54,834 nt of DNA, taken from NCBI GenBank assembly GCA_945861755.1, contig CAMAVQ010000011.1, positions 1 to 54,834 of the forward strand, read 5' to 3'. The notes under the pieces are model-generated. The model worked only from the letters and a program-made list of their open reading frames with translations, had not been told where the DNA came from and did not search any database. Positions within the stretch are counted from its first letter, which is position 1. Every line of letters begins with the position of its first letter. The DNA is from Gemmatimonas phototrophica (GTDB lineage: Bacteria > Latescibacterota > UBA2968 > UBA8231). Positions 24,957 to 33,644 of this stretch are shown here, piece by piece. The position numbers and the translations under genes are program-made.

Positions 24957-26032
24957 TGAAGAAGGCTGCCACCTGGATTCTGCTGGCCGGCGCGCTGCTG
25001 TGGAGCCGCCCTACCGCCGCCCAGGTGCAGGTCTCCCTGCAGCCCTGGCCCGGCAAGGCCCAGGGCGCCCTCAGCCTCACCTTCGACGACGCCTACCCCT
25101 CCCAGACGGCGGTGGCCATGCCCCTTTTGGAGGCGCACGGCTTCCGCGGCACCTTCTACCTGATCGTCGACCGGCTCTTCCAGCGCGGCAAGTACGAGGA
25201 CCTGCCCTCGGCACCTCTGACCGACTGGCAGGCCGGCTTCCGGCGCGGCCACGAGATGGGCAGCCACACCTGGACCCACGTGGGTCTCGACACGGTGTCG
25301 GCAGCGCTCATGCAGGAAGAACTGCGCGCCGCCAAAGAGGTCCTGGAGGGACTCTTTCCCGGCGCTCCGATCACCAGCCTGGCCTACCCCTTTTCGGCAG
25401 CCGACCAAGAGGTGATGCAGGAAGCCGCCCGCTACTACCTCACCGGCAGACTGGGCCCACCTCCTGCCGGCGAACCCCTCTACAATGACCCGGCCACCGC
25501 CGCATTGATCGGGCTGAGGGCCTTCTTCCTGTGTACCGGCGAAGATCCCCAGCTCTGGAACGAGGCCGCCGATCACACCCTCCAGGGCGGGGGCTGGCTG
25601 GTCGAAGCCCTGCACCCCATCGACGAAGCGGGTTATTGCCGGGTGCGGGAGGAGGACTTGGCCGCCCACCTCGACTACCTGGCCAATCTGGGGGGCCAGC
25701 TCTGGGTGGCGCCGGTGGGACAGGTGGCTGCCCGCCTGCTCCACTGGCGCGCGGCCCAACTGCGCAGCACCGCCCTCGCCGACGGGCGGGTGCGACTGCA
25801 TCTGGCCGAACCGGCCAGCGAGGACTGGCAGGTAAAACTCTCTGCCACCGGTAGTTGGAAGGTGGTCGACGAGCATGGCCAACTGCTCCCTCTGAGCGCT
25901 GCCGGGGACGCCCTGAGCTTCGAGTGGCCCACCGGCCAGGCCAGTGCCACTCTGGAACCGGCCGGTATCACCGCCATCAGTGTCTCCAGTTGGGGGCAGA
26001 TTAAAGAAATTTTTTGGGCCCGCACCCCCTGA
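24956..26032 (+). CDS. Exported polysaccharide deacetylase (NodB fold) family protein
   Basis: This 358-residue protein has a signal peptide (MKKAATWILLAGALLW) and a NodB-type carbohydrate esterase 4 domain at about 35-215. Motif 1 is LTFDDAYPSQ (catalytic and metal Asp pair) and motif 2 is GSHTWTH (two metal-binding His). Residues 255-358 form a beta-rich C-terminal domain. CE4 enzymes deacetylate chitin, peptidoglycan or exopolysaccharide. I chose ATG 24956, overlapping the previous TGA; a GTG one codon earlier is possible. Overlap with the propeller gene implies co-expression of two exported proteins. Confidence 0.85.
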   Translation: MKKAATWILLAGALLWSRPTAAQVQVSLQPWPGKAQGALSLTFDDAYPSQTAVAMPLLEAHGFRGTFYLIVDRLFQRGKYEDLPSAPLTDWQAGFRRGHEMGSHTWTHVGLDTVSAALMQEELRAAKEVLEGLFPGAPITSLAYPFSAADQEVMQEAARYYLTGRLGPPPAGEPLYNDPATAALIGLRAFFLCTGEDPQLWNEAADHTLQGGGWLVEALHPIDEAGYCRVREEDLAAHLDYLANLGGQLWVAPVGQVAARLLHWRAAQLRSTALADGRVRLHLAEPASEDWQVKLSATGSWKVVDEHGQLLPLSAAGDALSFEWPTGQASATLEPAGITAISVSSWGQIKEIFWARTP

Positions 26033-26081
26033 CCAGAGGCCCCTTCAGGGATATTTGGCCGGCTGAAGTGCAGTGCAAACA

Positions 26082-26098
26082 AGGGCCGAATCGGCCCT
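26082..26098. other. 17-nt perfect palindrome in the gap before nrdJ
   Basis: Between the deacetylase stop (26032) and the nrdJ start (26319) lie 286 nt without a gene. They hold this palindrome with 8-nt arms, a sigma-70-type promoter and an NrdR-like box, and then about 130 nt of 5' leader in which I see no known riboswitch. The palindrome lacks a T run, so it is a weak terminator candidate at best and might be a protein-binding site. Confidence 0.3.
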
Positions 26099-26130
26099 CT
26101 GAGCACCGCCGCAGCAATTTAAAAAATTCC

Positions 26131-26158
26131 TTGACAGGCCCTCCGCATATCGTATATC
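26131..26158 (+). promoter_or_regulatory. nrdJ: Sigma-70-type promoter for nrdJ
   Basis: TTGACA (26131-26136) and TATATC (26153-26158) are 16 nt apart, preceded by an A/T-rich stretch (ATTTAAAAAATTCC) like an UP element. It lies about 160 nt before the chosen nrdJ start. Confidence 0.7.
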
Positions 26159-26170
26159 TTTGAAATACTT

Positions 26171-26186
26171 CCACAAGATATAGTGG
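26171..26186. promoter_or_regulatory. NrdR-box-like palindrome overlapping the nrdJ transcription start
   Basis: CCACAAGATATAGTGG matches the 16-nt NrdR consensus (acaCwAtATaTwGtgt) at about 13 positions, including the core C-w-A and T-w-G. It sits 13 nt after the -10 element, where a bound repressor would block transcription. NrdR boxes usually occur in pairs about three helical turns apart; I do not see a good second box. Confidence 0.45.
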
Positions 26187-26318
26187 AGTGAAACAGCAAA
26201 GGCCAACACTCCTGTGGCCTGTTTGCCCGATGAAATCCCCACAAACTCTACTCCGCCCGGTTCTGTGAAATACCCCTTTCGCAGGCAGAGTCTACATTTT
26301 GCCCCATGGGAGAGCCCA

Positions 26319-28709
26319 ATGCCGTCTAACCAGTCAAAAAAGCCCGTCAAGTCCCCCGTCGGCATCCACCGTCTCGAAGACCTGCTGGCCCAGCTCGAAG
26401 GCCACGGGCTCAAGCGCAACGGCCACGATGCCCTGCTCAAAAAAGCAGTGGATGCCGAGACCTACTACCCCGACAACGACCTGGCTGTCGACGTCCTGCG
26501 CAGCAAGTACCTGGCGCCGGGCGAGACCGGCCCCCTGCAGATGTGGGATCGCATCGCCCGGGTCATGGCCTCGGTGGAAAAGGACAAAGAATATTGGTAC
26601 GACCGCTTCTTCTCCCTGTTGCTCGACTTCAAATTCATCCCTGGGGGCCGGGTGATGCACGGGGCTGGCCGCGAGGAATCCCGCCGCAAGCCCACCCTCT
26701 CCAACTGCTATGTCATCCCCATCGAAGAGGACAGCCTGGAGGGCATCTACCGCTGCCTCAACGAGTCAGCCATGGTCTACCGCACCGGTGGCGGGGTGGG
26801 CACCGACCTGTCCATCCTGCGCCCCAAGGGCTCCCCGGTCAATGCCACCGTCGACAAGTCCCCCGGCTGCACCGCTTTTATGAACCTGCTCAGCGAGAGC
26901 ACCAACGCGGTCTCCCAGGCCGGCCGCCGCGGCGCCCTGATGCTCACCCTGCGGGTGGACCATCCCGATATCGAAGACTTCATCACCATCAAGAACGACG
27001 CCAACCGCGTCAAGGTGCAGTACGCCAACATCAGCGTGCTGGTGACCCACGAATTCATGGAGGCGGTGCTGGCCGACCGCGACTTTGACCTGCGTTGGGG
27101 CGGCCAGGTGTACCGCACGGTGCGGGCCCGCGAGTTGTGGAACAAGATCATCACCAACGCCCACTCCAGCGCTGAACCGGGGATCATCTTCTGGGATACC
27201 ATGCGCGAGTACCACAACGTCGAATACGCCAACCCGCTCACCAGCACCAACCCCTGCGGCGAGCAGCCCCTGGCCTCCTACACCGCCTGCAATCTGGGCA
27301 ACCTCAACCTGACCTTGTTCGTAGACCAGGACGGGGCCTTGGACCACACCGCCCTGGCCGAGAGCACCCGGGTGGCCGTGCGTTTCCTCGACGACGTCAT
27401 CGAATACAATATGGATCGCCACGCCCTGCCCAAGATCCGCGAGGCGGTGGCTTCCGACCGCCGAGTGGGCCTGGGGGTGACCGGCCTGGCCGACGCCCTG
27501 ATGCTGATGAAGATCAAATACGACAGTCCCGAGGCGCTGGAGGCCGTCGAGCAGATCATGCAGACCATCTGCTACAACGCCTACGAGACCTCCGTCGATC
27601 TGGCCCGCGAAAAGGGCGCTTTCACCCTCTTCGACTGGGAGGGCGTCTCCAAGAGCAAGTTCATCCAGAGCCTGCCCCAGGACCTGCAGGACAAGATCCG
27701 GCGCTTTGGGCTGCGCAACAGCACCCTGATCACCATGCCGCCGGTGGGCACCGGCTCCATCGTCGCCCAGACCTCATCGGGCATCGAGCCCATCTTCTGC
27801 ACCAGCTACAAGCGCCGCGTCAAGCAGGCCGACGGTGAGAGCTTCCGCGAATACAAGGTCTACCACCCGCTGGTCAAAGCCCTCTTCGGCGACGACGAGC
27901 ACCTGCCCCCCTACGTGGTCACCTCCCACCAGATCGACCCCTATTTCCGCGTCAGGATCCAGGGGGTCATCCAGAAGTACACCGACAGCAGCATCTCCTC
28001 CACCATCAACCTGCCCGAGGAAATCTCGGTGGAGACGGTGGCCGATATCTACATCACCGCCTACAAAGAAGGACTCAAGGGGGTGACGGTGTACCGCGAG
28101 GGCAGCCGCGAGGGCATCTTGCAGACGGACAACAAGGAGCCAAAGAAAGAAGCCGCCCCGGCAGCCGAGGCCCCGCCGGCCCAACCCTCGGCCGCCAACG
28201 ACCGCGTCCGCCATCCGCGGCGCCGGCCTTCGGTCACCCGCGGGGTCACCGAGCGCATCCGCACCGGCGAGGGCAACATCTACGTCACCATCAACGAGGA
28301 CGACGAGGGGGTCTGCGAGATCTTCAGCACCATCGGCAAAGCCGGCGGCAATGCCGCGGCCCAGTCCGAGGCCATCTGCCGCCTGATCTCCCTGGCCCTG
28401 CGCTCCAGCATCGACCCCCAGGAAGTCATCAACGCCCTCAAAGGCATCTCGGGGCCGGCCCCGGTCTGGGAGAATGGCGAGCAGATCCTCTCCACGCCAG
28501 ACGCCATCGGCAAGGCCCTGGAGCGCCATCTCAACCGGCGCCTCGGTGGCGAGCCCTTGAGCGCCCCGGTCGCGGCCCACAGCGCACCCCCGGTCGAACT
28601 CACGCCGGCCAACGCCAAGACCCTGGTCACCTGCCCCGAGTGCGGCTCCACCGTCTCGCACGAGGGCGCCTGCCTGGCCTGCAAACACTGCGGCTGGTCC
28701 AAATGCTAG
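26319..28709 (+). CDS. nrdJ: Adenosylcobalamin-dependent (class II) ribonucleotide reductase
   Basis: This 796-residue enzyme reduces ribonucleotides to deoxyribonucleotides using a cobalamin-derived radical. Readable elements are LSNCYVIP (redox Cys), RTGGGVGTDLSILRPKGSPV, NPCGEQPLASY (thiyl-radical Cys) and MPPVGTGSIVAQTSSGIEP. After residue 610 come a charged linker, a domain typical of class II enzymes, and a C-terminal cysteine cluster (TCPECG, CLACKHCGWSKC) that shuttles reducing equivalents. I chose ATG 26319, with GGGAG 6 nt upstream; an in-frame upstream ATG (26214) lacks a good site. No class I nrdA/nrdB genes are in the window. Confidence 0.93.
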   Translation: MPSNQSKKPVKSPVGIHRLEDLLAQLEGHGLKRNGHDALLKKAVDAETYYPDNDLAVDVLRSKYLAPGETGPLQMWDRIARVMASVEKDKEYWYDRFFSLLLDFKFIPGGRVMHGAGREESRRKPTLSNCYVIPIEEDSLEGIYRCLNESAMVYRTGGGVGTDLSILRPKGSPVNATVDKSPGCTAFMNLLSESTNAVSQAGRRGALMLTLRVDHPDIEDFITIKNDANRVKVQYANISVLVTHEFMEAVLADRDFDLRWGGQVYRTVRARELWNKIITNAHSSAEPGIIFWDTMREYHNVEYANPLTSTNPCGEQPLASYTACNLGNLNLTLFVDQDGALDHTALAESTRVAVRFLDDVIEYNMDRHALPKIREAVASDRRVGLGVTGLADALMLMKIKYDSPEALEAVEQIMQTICYNAYETSVDLAREKGAFTLFDWEGVSKSKFIQSLPQDLQDKIRRFGLRNSTLITMPPVGTGSIVAQTSSGIEPIFCTSYKRRVKQADGESFREYKVYHPLVKALFGDDEHLPPYVVTSHQIDPYFRVRIQGVIQKYTDSSISSTINLPEEISVETVADIYITAYKEGLKGVTVYREGSREGILQTDNKEPKKEAAPAAEAPPAQPSAANDRVRHPRRRPSVTRGVTERIRTGEGNIYVTINEDDEGVCEIFSTIGKAGGNAAAQSEAICRLISLALRSSIDPQEVINALKGISGPAPVWENGEQILSTPDAIGKALERHLNRRLGGEPLSAPVAAHSAPPVELTPANAKTLVTCPECGSTVSHEGACLACKHCGWSKC

Positions 28710-28745
28710 TTTGTTGAACAACCGCTATTGCACGCGGGGGGAGGG

Positions 28746-28782
28746 AGAACGCGGCTGCCGAGAGGCGGTCGCGTTCTTTTTT
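28746..28782 (+). terminator. Intrinsic terminator after nrdJ
   Basis: An 8-bp stem, AGAACGCG (28746-28753) with CGCGTTCT (28770-28777), is followed by a run of T. It serves the plus strand only; the minus-strand MBL gene ends inside its T tract. Confidence 0.85.
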
Positions 28783-29548
28783 ATGCGAACTCTAGGGTCA
28801 GGCCGTCGTAGGCCAGCTCAACCCCCGGAGGCAGGGTGGCATTGGTGAGCCGGTGGTCCAGGTCGTGGGCGATGTGGGTGAAGAAGGCGCGGCGGGGCCG
28901 CAATTCGGCGACCACCTCCAGAGCCTGCGCCACGCTGAAGTGGGTGGGATGATCCTTGTGGCGCAGGGCATCGAGCACCAGCACCTCCAGGCCGCGCAAC
29001 CGGCCCAGGGAGGCGGGGGGGATGGCGTTGCAGTCGGTCACATAGGCAAAAGAACCGAAGCGAAAACTCAGCACCGGCAGCTGACCGTGGTACACCGTCA
29101 GGGGTTCCACCTGGCAGCCACACACCTCAAAAGGCCCATCGATGGGATGCAGGCTGAGCTGGGGCACCGACTCCCTCATGTTCTTGTAGGCCGGCTTGAA
29201 GGCGTAGTCAAAGACATGCCTGATCCGCCCCAGGGTGCCTTCGTCCGCGTAGCAGGGGATGGGCGCCTGCCGCTCGAAGCAGAAAGAGCGCAAATCGTCC
29301 AGGCCATAGAGATGGTCCACATGGGCATGGGTGAAGAGCACCGCGTCCACCTGACGCAGGCCCTGCCGCAGGGCCTGGAGGCGCAGGTCGGGGGTGGTGT
29401 CCACCAGGATATTGCCCTCGCTTCCCTCGACCAGGATCGAGCAGCGCAGCCGGTTGTTTTTGGGATCGGGAGAAAGGCAGACGGCGCAGTCGCAGGCGAC
29501 GCGCGGCACCCCCGACGAGGTCCCGGTGCCCAGCAGGGTAACCCTCAT
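28781..29548 (-). CDS. MBL-fold metal-dependent hydrolase (PhnP/RNase Z-like)
   Basis: This 255-residue protein has the beta-lactamase-fold motif FTHAHVDHLYGLDDL (HxHxDH), an N-terminal TLLGTGTSSGVPRVACDCAVC as in PhnP-type phosphodiesterases with their Cys pair, and further ligands in VTDCNA and FFTHIAHDLDH. Such proteins cleave cyclic phosphodiesters or process RNA. I chose ATG 29548, where the conserved strand begins; it overlaps the map stop by 4 bases (ATGA), so the two genes are translationally coupled. The specific substrate is unknown. Confidence 0.88.
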   Translation of the reverse strand: MRVTLLGTGTSSGVPRVACDCAVCLSPDPKNNRLRCSILVEGSEGNILVDTTPDLRLQALRQGLRQVDAVLFTHAHVDHLYGLDDLRSFCFERQAPIPCYADEGTLGRIRHVFDYAFKPAYKNMRESVPQLSLHPIDGPFEVCGCQVEPLTVYHGQLPVLSFRFGSFAYVTDCNAIPPASLGRLRGLEVLVLDALRHKDHPTHFSVAQALEVVAELRPRRAFFTHIAHDLDHRLTNATLPPGVELAYDGLTLEFA

Positions 29549-30309
29549 CGGACTTCTTCCTCCGGCAGGGTGAAGATCCACGGCCCCTGGGCAGTGATGG
29601 CCACCGTGTGCTCAAAATGAGCGGCCAGCGAGCCATCGCGGGTGCGGGTGGTCCAGCCGTCCTTGTCCACCTTCACGTGGTGGCCGCCCAGGCTGAGGAT
29701 GGGCTCGATGGCCAGTACCAGACCCGGTTGCAGGCGGAGGCCCCGGCCCGGGGGCCCGTAGTTGGCGAGGTGGGGATCCTCGTGCAGGGCGCGGCCGATG
29801 CCGTGGCCGCCGTACTGGCGCACCACCGCCAGACCCGCCGCCTCGGCGCAGGACTGCACCGCGTGGGAAATGTCGGAGAGATGGTTGCCGTTCTGGGCCT
29901 GCGCAATGCCGGCCTGCAGACAGGCGCGGGTGGTCTCCACCAGGCGCTGGGCCGGGCCGCTGAGGGGGCCTACTCCACAAGTAAAGGCCCCGTCGCCGTA
30001 GAACCCTTCCAGCTCCACCCCCACATCAACGCTGAGCAGATCGCCCTGGCACAGGGGCCGGCGGCTGGGAAAGCCGTGTACCACCTCCTCGTTGACCGAG
30101 GCGCAGATCGAGGCGGGGAACCCGTGATACCCCTTAAAGGCCGGCCGGCCGCCGCAGGCCCGGATGGTCTCTTCGGCCAGGTGGTCCAATTCGAGGGTAG
30201 TGACCCCCGGGGCGATGGCCGCTTCGAGAATCTGTTGAACCTGGAAAACCACCTGGCAACTGGCCCGGATACGGTCCAATTCGGCAGGATTTTTGCGGTA
30301 GATCGCCAC
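29545..30309 (-). CDS. map: Methionine aminopeptidase, type I
   Basis: Map removes N-terminal methionine from nascent proteins. The 254-residue protein is close to the type I catalytic core. The five metal ligands are present: the two Asp of LLSVDVGVELEGFYGDGAFT, the His of GGHGIGRALHEDPH, and the Glu residues of LAIEPILSLGG and HFEHTVAIT. The substrate-gate VNEEVVHGFP is also seen. I chose GTG 30309, which has GAGGAG 4-5 nt upstream; the TTG at 30321 lies upstream of that site. It is divergent from topA, with overlapping promoters. Confidence 0.93.
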   Translation of the reverse strand: MAIYRKNPAELDRIRASCQVVFQVQQILEAAIAPGVTTLELDHLAEETIRACGGRPAFKGYHGFPASICASVNEEVVHGFPSRRPLCQGDLLSVDVGVELEGFYGDGAFTCGVGPLSGPAQRLVETTRACLQAGIAQAQNGNHLSDISHAVQSCAEAAGLAVVRQYGGHGIGRALHEDPHLANYGPPGRGLRLQPGLVLAIEPILSLGGHHVKVDKDGWTTRTRDGSLAAHFEHTVAITAQGPWIFTLPEEEVR

Positions 30310-30342
30310 CGTGCTCCTCAATATGGGCCTTTGCCCCGTCTG

Positions 30343-30371
30343 TTGCCATTGCCCCAGCTCTTATATATAAT
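30343..30371 (+). promoter_or_regulatory. Sigma-70-type promoter for topA
   Basis: TTGCCA (30343-30348) and a consensus TATAAT (30366-30371) are separated by 17 nt, about 50 nt before the topA ATG. Its -10 lies in the same TATATAATA tract used by the opposing map promoter. Confidence 0.75.
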
Positions 30372-30393
30372 AGGTAAGTTTAGGATGCTGCAA
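30365..30393 (-). promoter_or_regulatory. Sigma-70-type promoter for map, overlapping that of topA
   Basis: On the minus strand, TTGCAG (30388-30393) and TTATAT (30365-30370) are separated by 17 nt, about 55 nt before the map GTG. The -10 hexamer overlaps the topA -10 on the other strand, so the two polymerases cannot bind at once. Confidence 0.55.
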
Positions 30394-30422
30394 ATTCCGT
30401 ACAAGGGTGCAAAGGGGAACCG

Positions 30423-32681
30423 ATGGGCAAATCGCTGGTAGTGGTCGAATCACCCGCCAAAGCCAAAACGATCAACAAGATCCTCGGCAAAGACTTCATC
30501 GTGAAATCGTGCATGGGCCATGTGCGCGACCTGCCGCCCAAAGAATTGGGCGTCGATGTGGAGCACGACTTCAAGCCCCGCTATGTGACTATACGCGGCA
30601 AAGGCAAGGTCATCAGCGAGTTGCGCAAGGCCGCCCAGGAGGCCGATACCGTGTACCTGGCCACCGACCCCGACCGCGAGGGAGAGGCTATCGCCTGGCA
30701 CGTGGCCACCGCCATCGACCTGAAGGAAGACGAGGTCCGCCGCATCCTCTTTAATGAGATCACCCCCAAAGCCGTGCGCGAAGCGATTCTCCAGTCGGGC
30801 CGGCTCGACATGAAGAAGGTCAACGCCCAGCAGGCACGCCGGGTGCTAGACCGCCTGGTGGGCTACGAGATCAGCCCCCTGCTGTGGAAGGTGATCCACT
30901 CCGGCCTGTCGGCAGGAAGGGTGCAATCGGTGGCCCTGCGCCAGATCTGCGAGCGCGACCAGGAGATCGCCGCCTTCAATCCAGACGAATACTGGTCCAT
31001 CGAAGCCCGCTGCCACACCTCTTCCCAGGAGAGTTTCGCCGCCCGCCTGCTCCAACACCGCGGCGAGAAATTGGAAATCACCAACCAGGAAAATGCCGAG
31101 CGCATCGTCGGCGAGCTGACGCAGCAGAGCTTTGCGGTATCCGAGGTCAAGCGGCGCGACCAGTTGCGCCATCCCTCGCCCCCCTTCATCACCAGCACCC
31201 TGCAACAAGAGTGCGCCCGCCGGCTGCGTTTCTCGGTCAAACGCACCATGACCGTGGCCCAGCAGCTCTACGAAGGGGCGGAGATCGAAGGAGAAACCCG
31301 CGGTCTGATCACCTACATGCGCACCGACTCGGTGCGGGTGTCCGCCGAGGCCGTCACCGAGGTGCGCGACCAGATCGTCCAGCTCTACGGGGCCGACTAC
31401 CTGCCCGAAACCCCCAATGCCTACAAAACCAAGCGCGGGGCCCAGGACGCCCACGAGGCCATCCGCCCCACCTATGTCAATCTGCACCCCTCCAAGGTCA
31501 AGGACCTGCTCACCACCGATCAGGCGCGGGTCTACGAGATCGTCTGGAAACGCTTTGTCTCCTCCCAGATGAAGCCGCAGGTACTCAGTTTGACCACCGT
31601 CGACATCAGCGCCGGCGAATATCTGTTGAGGGCCAACGGCTCCTCCACCAAATTCCCCGGCTTTGCCCTGCTCTACAGCGAAAGCAAGGAAGACAAGGAG
31701 GAAGGGGACGAGGAGGAGGACAGCCGCACCCTGCCGGCCGGTCTGGCCAAGGGCCAGGCCTTGACGGTAGAAGAACTCAAGCCCGAACAGCATTTCACCA
31801 AACCGCCGGCCCGCTACACCGAGGCCTCCCTGGTCAAAGAACTGGAGGCCAAGGGCATTGGCCGGCCCAGCACCTACGCCCAGATCATCACCACCCTGCA
31901 GGACCGCGAGTACGTGGAGCGGGTAGAGCGCAATCTCATCGCCACCGAGCGGGGTCATACGGTCAACAAGTTCCTGGTCGAGACCTTCCCCCACATCTTC
32001 GATGTCAAGTTCACCGCCCAGATGGAGGACGAACTCGACCGCATCGAGGAGGGCGACGACAACTGGATCGAGACGGTGCGGACCTTCTACTCGTCTTGGC
32101 ACCACGCGCTGCAGGATGCCAACTCCCGCCGCCGCGAACTCAAGCAGGCCCTCCAGGAAGAATCCACGGTGGTCTGCGAGGAGTGCGGCCGGCTCATGGT
32201 GATCAAGTGGGGCCGCAATGGCCGTTTCCTGGCCTGCCCGGGCTATCCGCAGTGCAAAAACACCAAACCCCTGGCCGAGGAACAGGCCCAGCCGCCCACC
32301 GACGCCATCTGCGAGTTATGCCAGTCGCCCATGGTGGTCAAGAGCGGCCGCTACGGCCGTTTCCTGGCCTGCAGCAGTTATCCCGAATGCAAAAACGTCA
32401 AGCCGCTCCCCCTGGGGGTCTCCTGCCCCGACTGCGGCACCGGTGAGCTAGTCGAGAAACAGTCGCGCAAAGGCAAGGTCTTCTACGGCTGCAACCGCTA
32501 CCCCGCCTGCAAGTTCGCCAGTTGGGATAAACCCGTGGGCAAACCCTGCCCCCACTGCGACGCGCCCCTCGTCTTTGAGAAGGGCAGCCGCAGCAGCCCG
32601 CCGGTGCTGCACTGCCGCTCTTGCCACACCCAGCTGGAGACCCCTGCCGCCCTCGCCGTGGACGCCGATTCGGGAGGCTAG
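30423..32681 (+). CDS. topA: DNA topoisomerase I
   Basis: This 752-residue type IA topoisomerase relaxes negative supercoils. It begins with the TOPRIM domain (LVVVESPAKAKTINKIL and ATDPDREGEAIAWH with metal-binding acidic residues). The active-site tyrosine is Tyr298 in GLITYMRTDSVRVS. Decatenation and DNA-binding domains follow to about 590 (GIGRPSTYAQIITTL). The C-terminus holds four Cys-containing zinc-ribbon repeats (CEECGRLM, CELCQSPM, CPDCGTGEL, CPHCDAPL), the last two more divergent. The ATG follows AAAGGGGAACCG. It is upstream of xerC, a common pairing. Confidence 0.97.
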   Translation: MGKSLVVVESPAKAKTINKILGKDFIVKSCMGHVRDLPPKELGVDVEHDFKPRYVTIRGKGKVISELRKAAQEADTVYLATDPDREGEAIAWHVATAIDLKEDEVRRILFNEITPKAVREAILQSGRLDMKKVNAQQARRVLDRLVGYEISPLLWKVIHSGLSAGRVQSVALRQICERDQEIAAFNPDEYWSIEARCHTSSQESFAARLLQHRGEKLEITNQENAERIVGELTQQSFAVSEVKRRDQLRHPSPPFITSTLQQECARRLRFSVKRTMTVAQQLYEGAEIEGETRGLITYMRTDSVRVSAEAVTEVRDQIVQLYGADYLPETPNAYKTKRGAQDAHEAIRPTYVNLHPSKVKDLLTTDQARVYEIVWKRFVSSQMKPQVLSLTTVDISAGEYLLRANGSSTKFPGFALLYSESKEDKEEGDEEEDSRTLPAGLAKGQALTVEELKPEQHFTKPPARYTEASLVKELEAKGIGRPSTYAQIITTLQDREYVERVERNLIATERGHTVNKFLVETFPHIFDVKFTAQMEDELDRIEEGDDNWIETVRTFYSSWHHALQDANSRRRELKQALQEESTVVCEECGRLMVIKWGRNGRFLACPGYPQCKNTKPLAEEQAQPPTDAICELCQSPMVVKSGRYGRFLACSSYPECKNVKPLPLGVSCPDCGTGELVEKQSRKGKVFYGCNRYPACKFASWDKPVGKPCPHCDAPLVFEKGSRSSPPVLHCRSCHTQLETPAALAVDADSGG

Positions 32682-32686
32682 CGCCC

Positions 32687-33643
32687 TTGCCCATGGCTGC
32701 CCCCCCGCCCGCTCCCTTACACGCCGGCTCCAGCATTGAGCAGGGGATCACCCTTTTCCTCGACTACCTGGAAAAAGAGCGCAACTACGCCCGCCACACC
32801 CTCGACGCCTACCGCCGAGATCTACAACAATTTGCCCGCTTCCTCTACCCGCGCATCGCCCAGGTGGGTATCCCGGTGAATGCGGTAGAGCGCCAGGTGG
32901 TGCAGAGCTTCGTCGAAGAGCTGCGCACCCGGGGACTCCGGCCCAACAGCGTGGCCCGCAAACTCTCGGCCATTCGTTCGCTCTTCCGCCACCTGTGCCG
33001 TCAGCGGGTACTGGCCGACAATCCGGCCAGCCTGGTGGGCACGGAAAGACCTGCCCGCCAGCTGCCCAAGTTCCTGCCTCTCTCTCAGGTCGAAGAAGCC
33101 ATCGCCCTACCCCCCGCCGCCGAGTTTACCGGCGCCCGGGACCGGGCCATCATCGAGGTCTTCTACGGGGGCGGCATCCGCCTGAGCGAACTGGTGGCCC
33201 TCAATTTGAGCGCCCTCGACCTGGAGGAAGGCACCGTACGGGTGCTGGGCAAGGGCCGCCGCGAGCGCATCGTGCCCATCGGCGGCCCGGCGCTCCAGAC
33301 CCTCAAGGCCTATATGCAGCATCGGGCCGCCCTGCTGATGGAACTGGACATCACCCAGGTGGACGCCGGCGCCCTCTTCCTCAACCGCAAGGGCCGCCGC
33401 CTGCACCGGCGCACCGTGCAGACCAATGTCAAACGCTACCTGCGCCAGGTGTCCGGCGGCCAGACCCTCAGCCCGCACCTCTTGCGCCATACCTTTGCCA
33501 CCCACCTGGTGGAGGCCGGGGCCGACCTGGGCGCGGTCAAGGAGTTGCTGGGCCACGCCGTCCTCTCCAGCACCCAGGTCTACACCCAGGTCTCCCTGGA
33601 GCGGCTGCGCCGGGTCTACCAGCAGGCCCACCCCAGGGCCTGA
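32687..33643 (+). CDS. xerC: Tyrosine recombinase XerC
   Basis: This 318-residue recombinase resolves chromosome dimers at dif with its XerD partner. It has the SAM-like N-terminal core-binding domain (LEKERNYARHTLDAYRRDL) and a catalytic domain with Arg in GGGIRLSELVAL, Lys in VLGKGRRERIVP, HLLRHTFATHL (His and Arg) and the Tyr of STQVYTQVS. All are intact. I prefer TTG 32687, which has GGGAGG 9 nt upstream; ATG 32693 is an alternative. Its place after topA and its full length fit a housekeeping XerC, not a phage integrase. Confidence 0.9.
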   Translation: MPMAAPPPAPLHAGSSIEQGITLFLDYLEKERNYARHTLDAYRRDLQQFARFLYPRIAQVGIPVNAVERQVVQSFVEELRTRGLRPNSVARKLSAIRSLFRHLCRQRVLADNPASLVGTERPARQLPKFLPLSQVEEAIALPPAAEFTGARDRAIIEVFYGGGIRLSELVALNLSALDLEEGTVRVLGKGRRERIVPIGGPALQTLKAYMQHRAALLMELDITQVDAGALFLNRKGRRLHRRTVQTNVKRYLRQVSGGQTLSPHLLRHTFATHLVEAGADLGAVKELLGHAVLSSTQVYTQVSLERLRRVYQQAHPRA

Positions 33644-33644
33644 A

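Noticed and set aside
26082-26098. Palindrome after the deacetylase gene as a strong terminator
   Set aside because: The arms leave almost no loop and no T run follows, so termination is not well supported.
26187-26318. Cobalamin riboswitch before nrdJ
   Set aside because: The leader lacks the B12-box and conserved core sequences; only a promoter and an NrdR-like box are supported.
30846-32105. 419-codon minus-strand ORF inside topA
   Set aside because: It is fully contained in an intact topA and has no start signal or homology.
32687-33643. xerC as the integrase of a mobile element
   Set aside because: Length, intact motifs and position after topA fit chromosomal XerC, and no element ends or cargo genes surround it.
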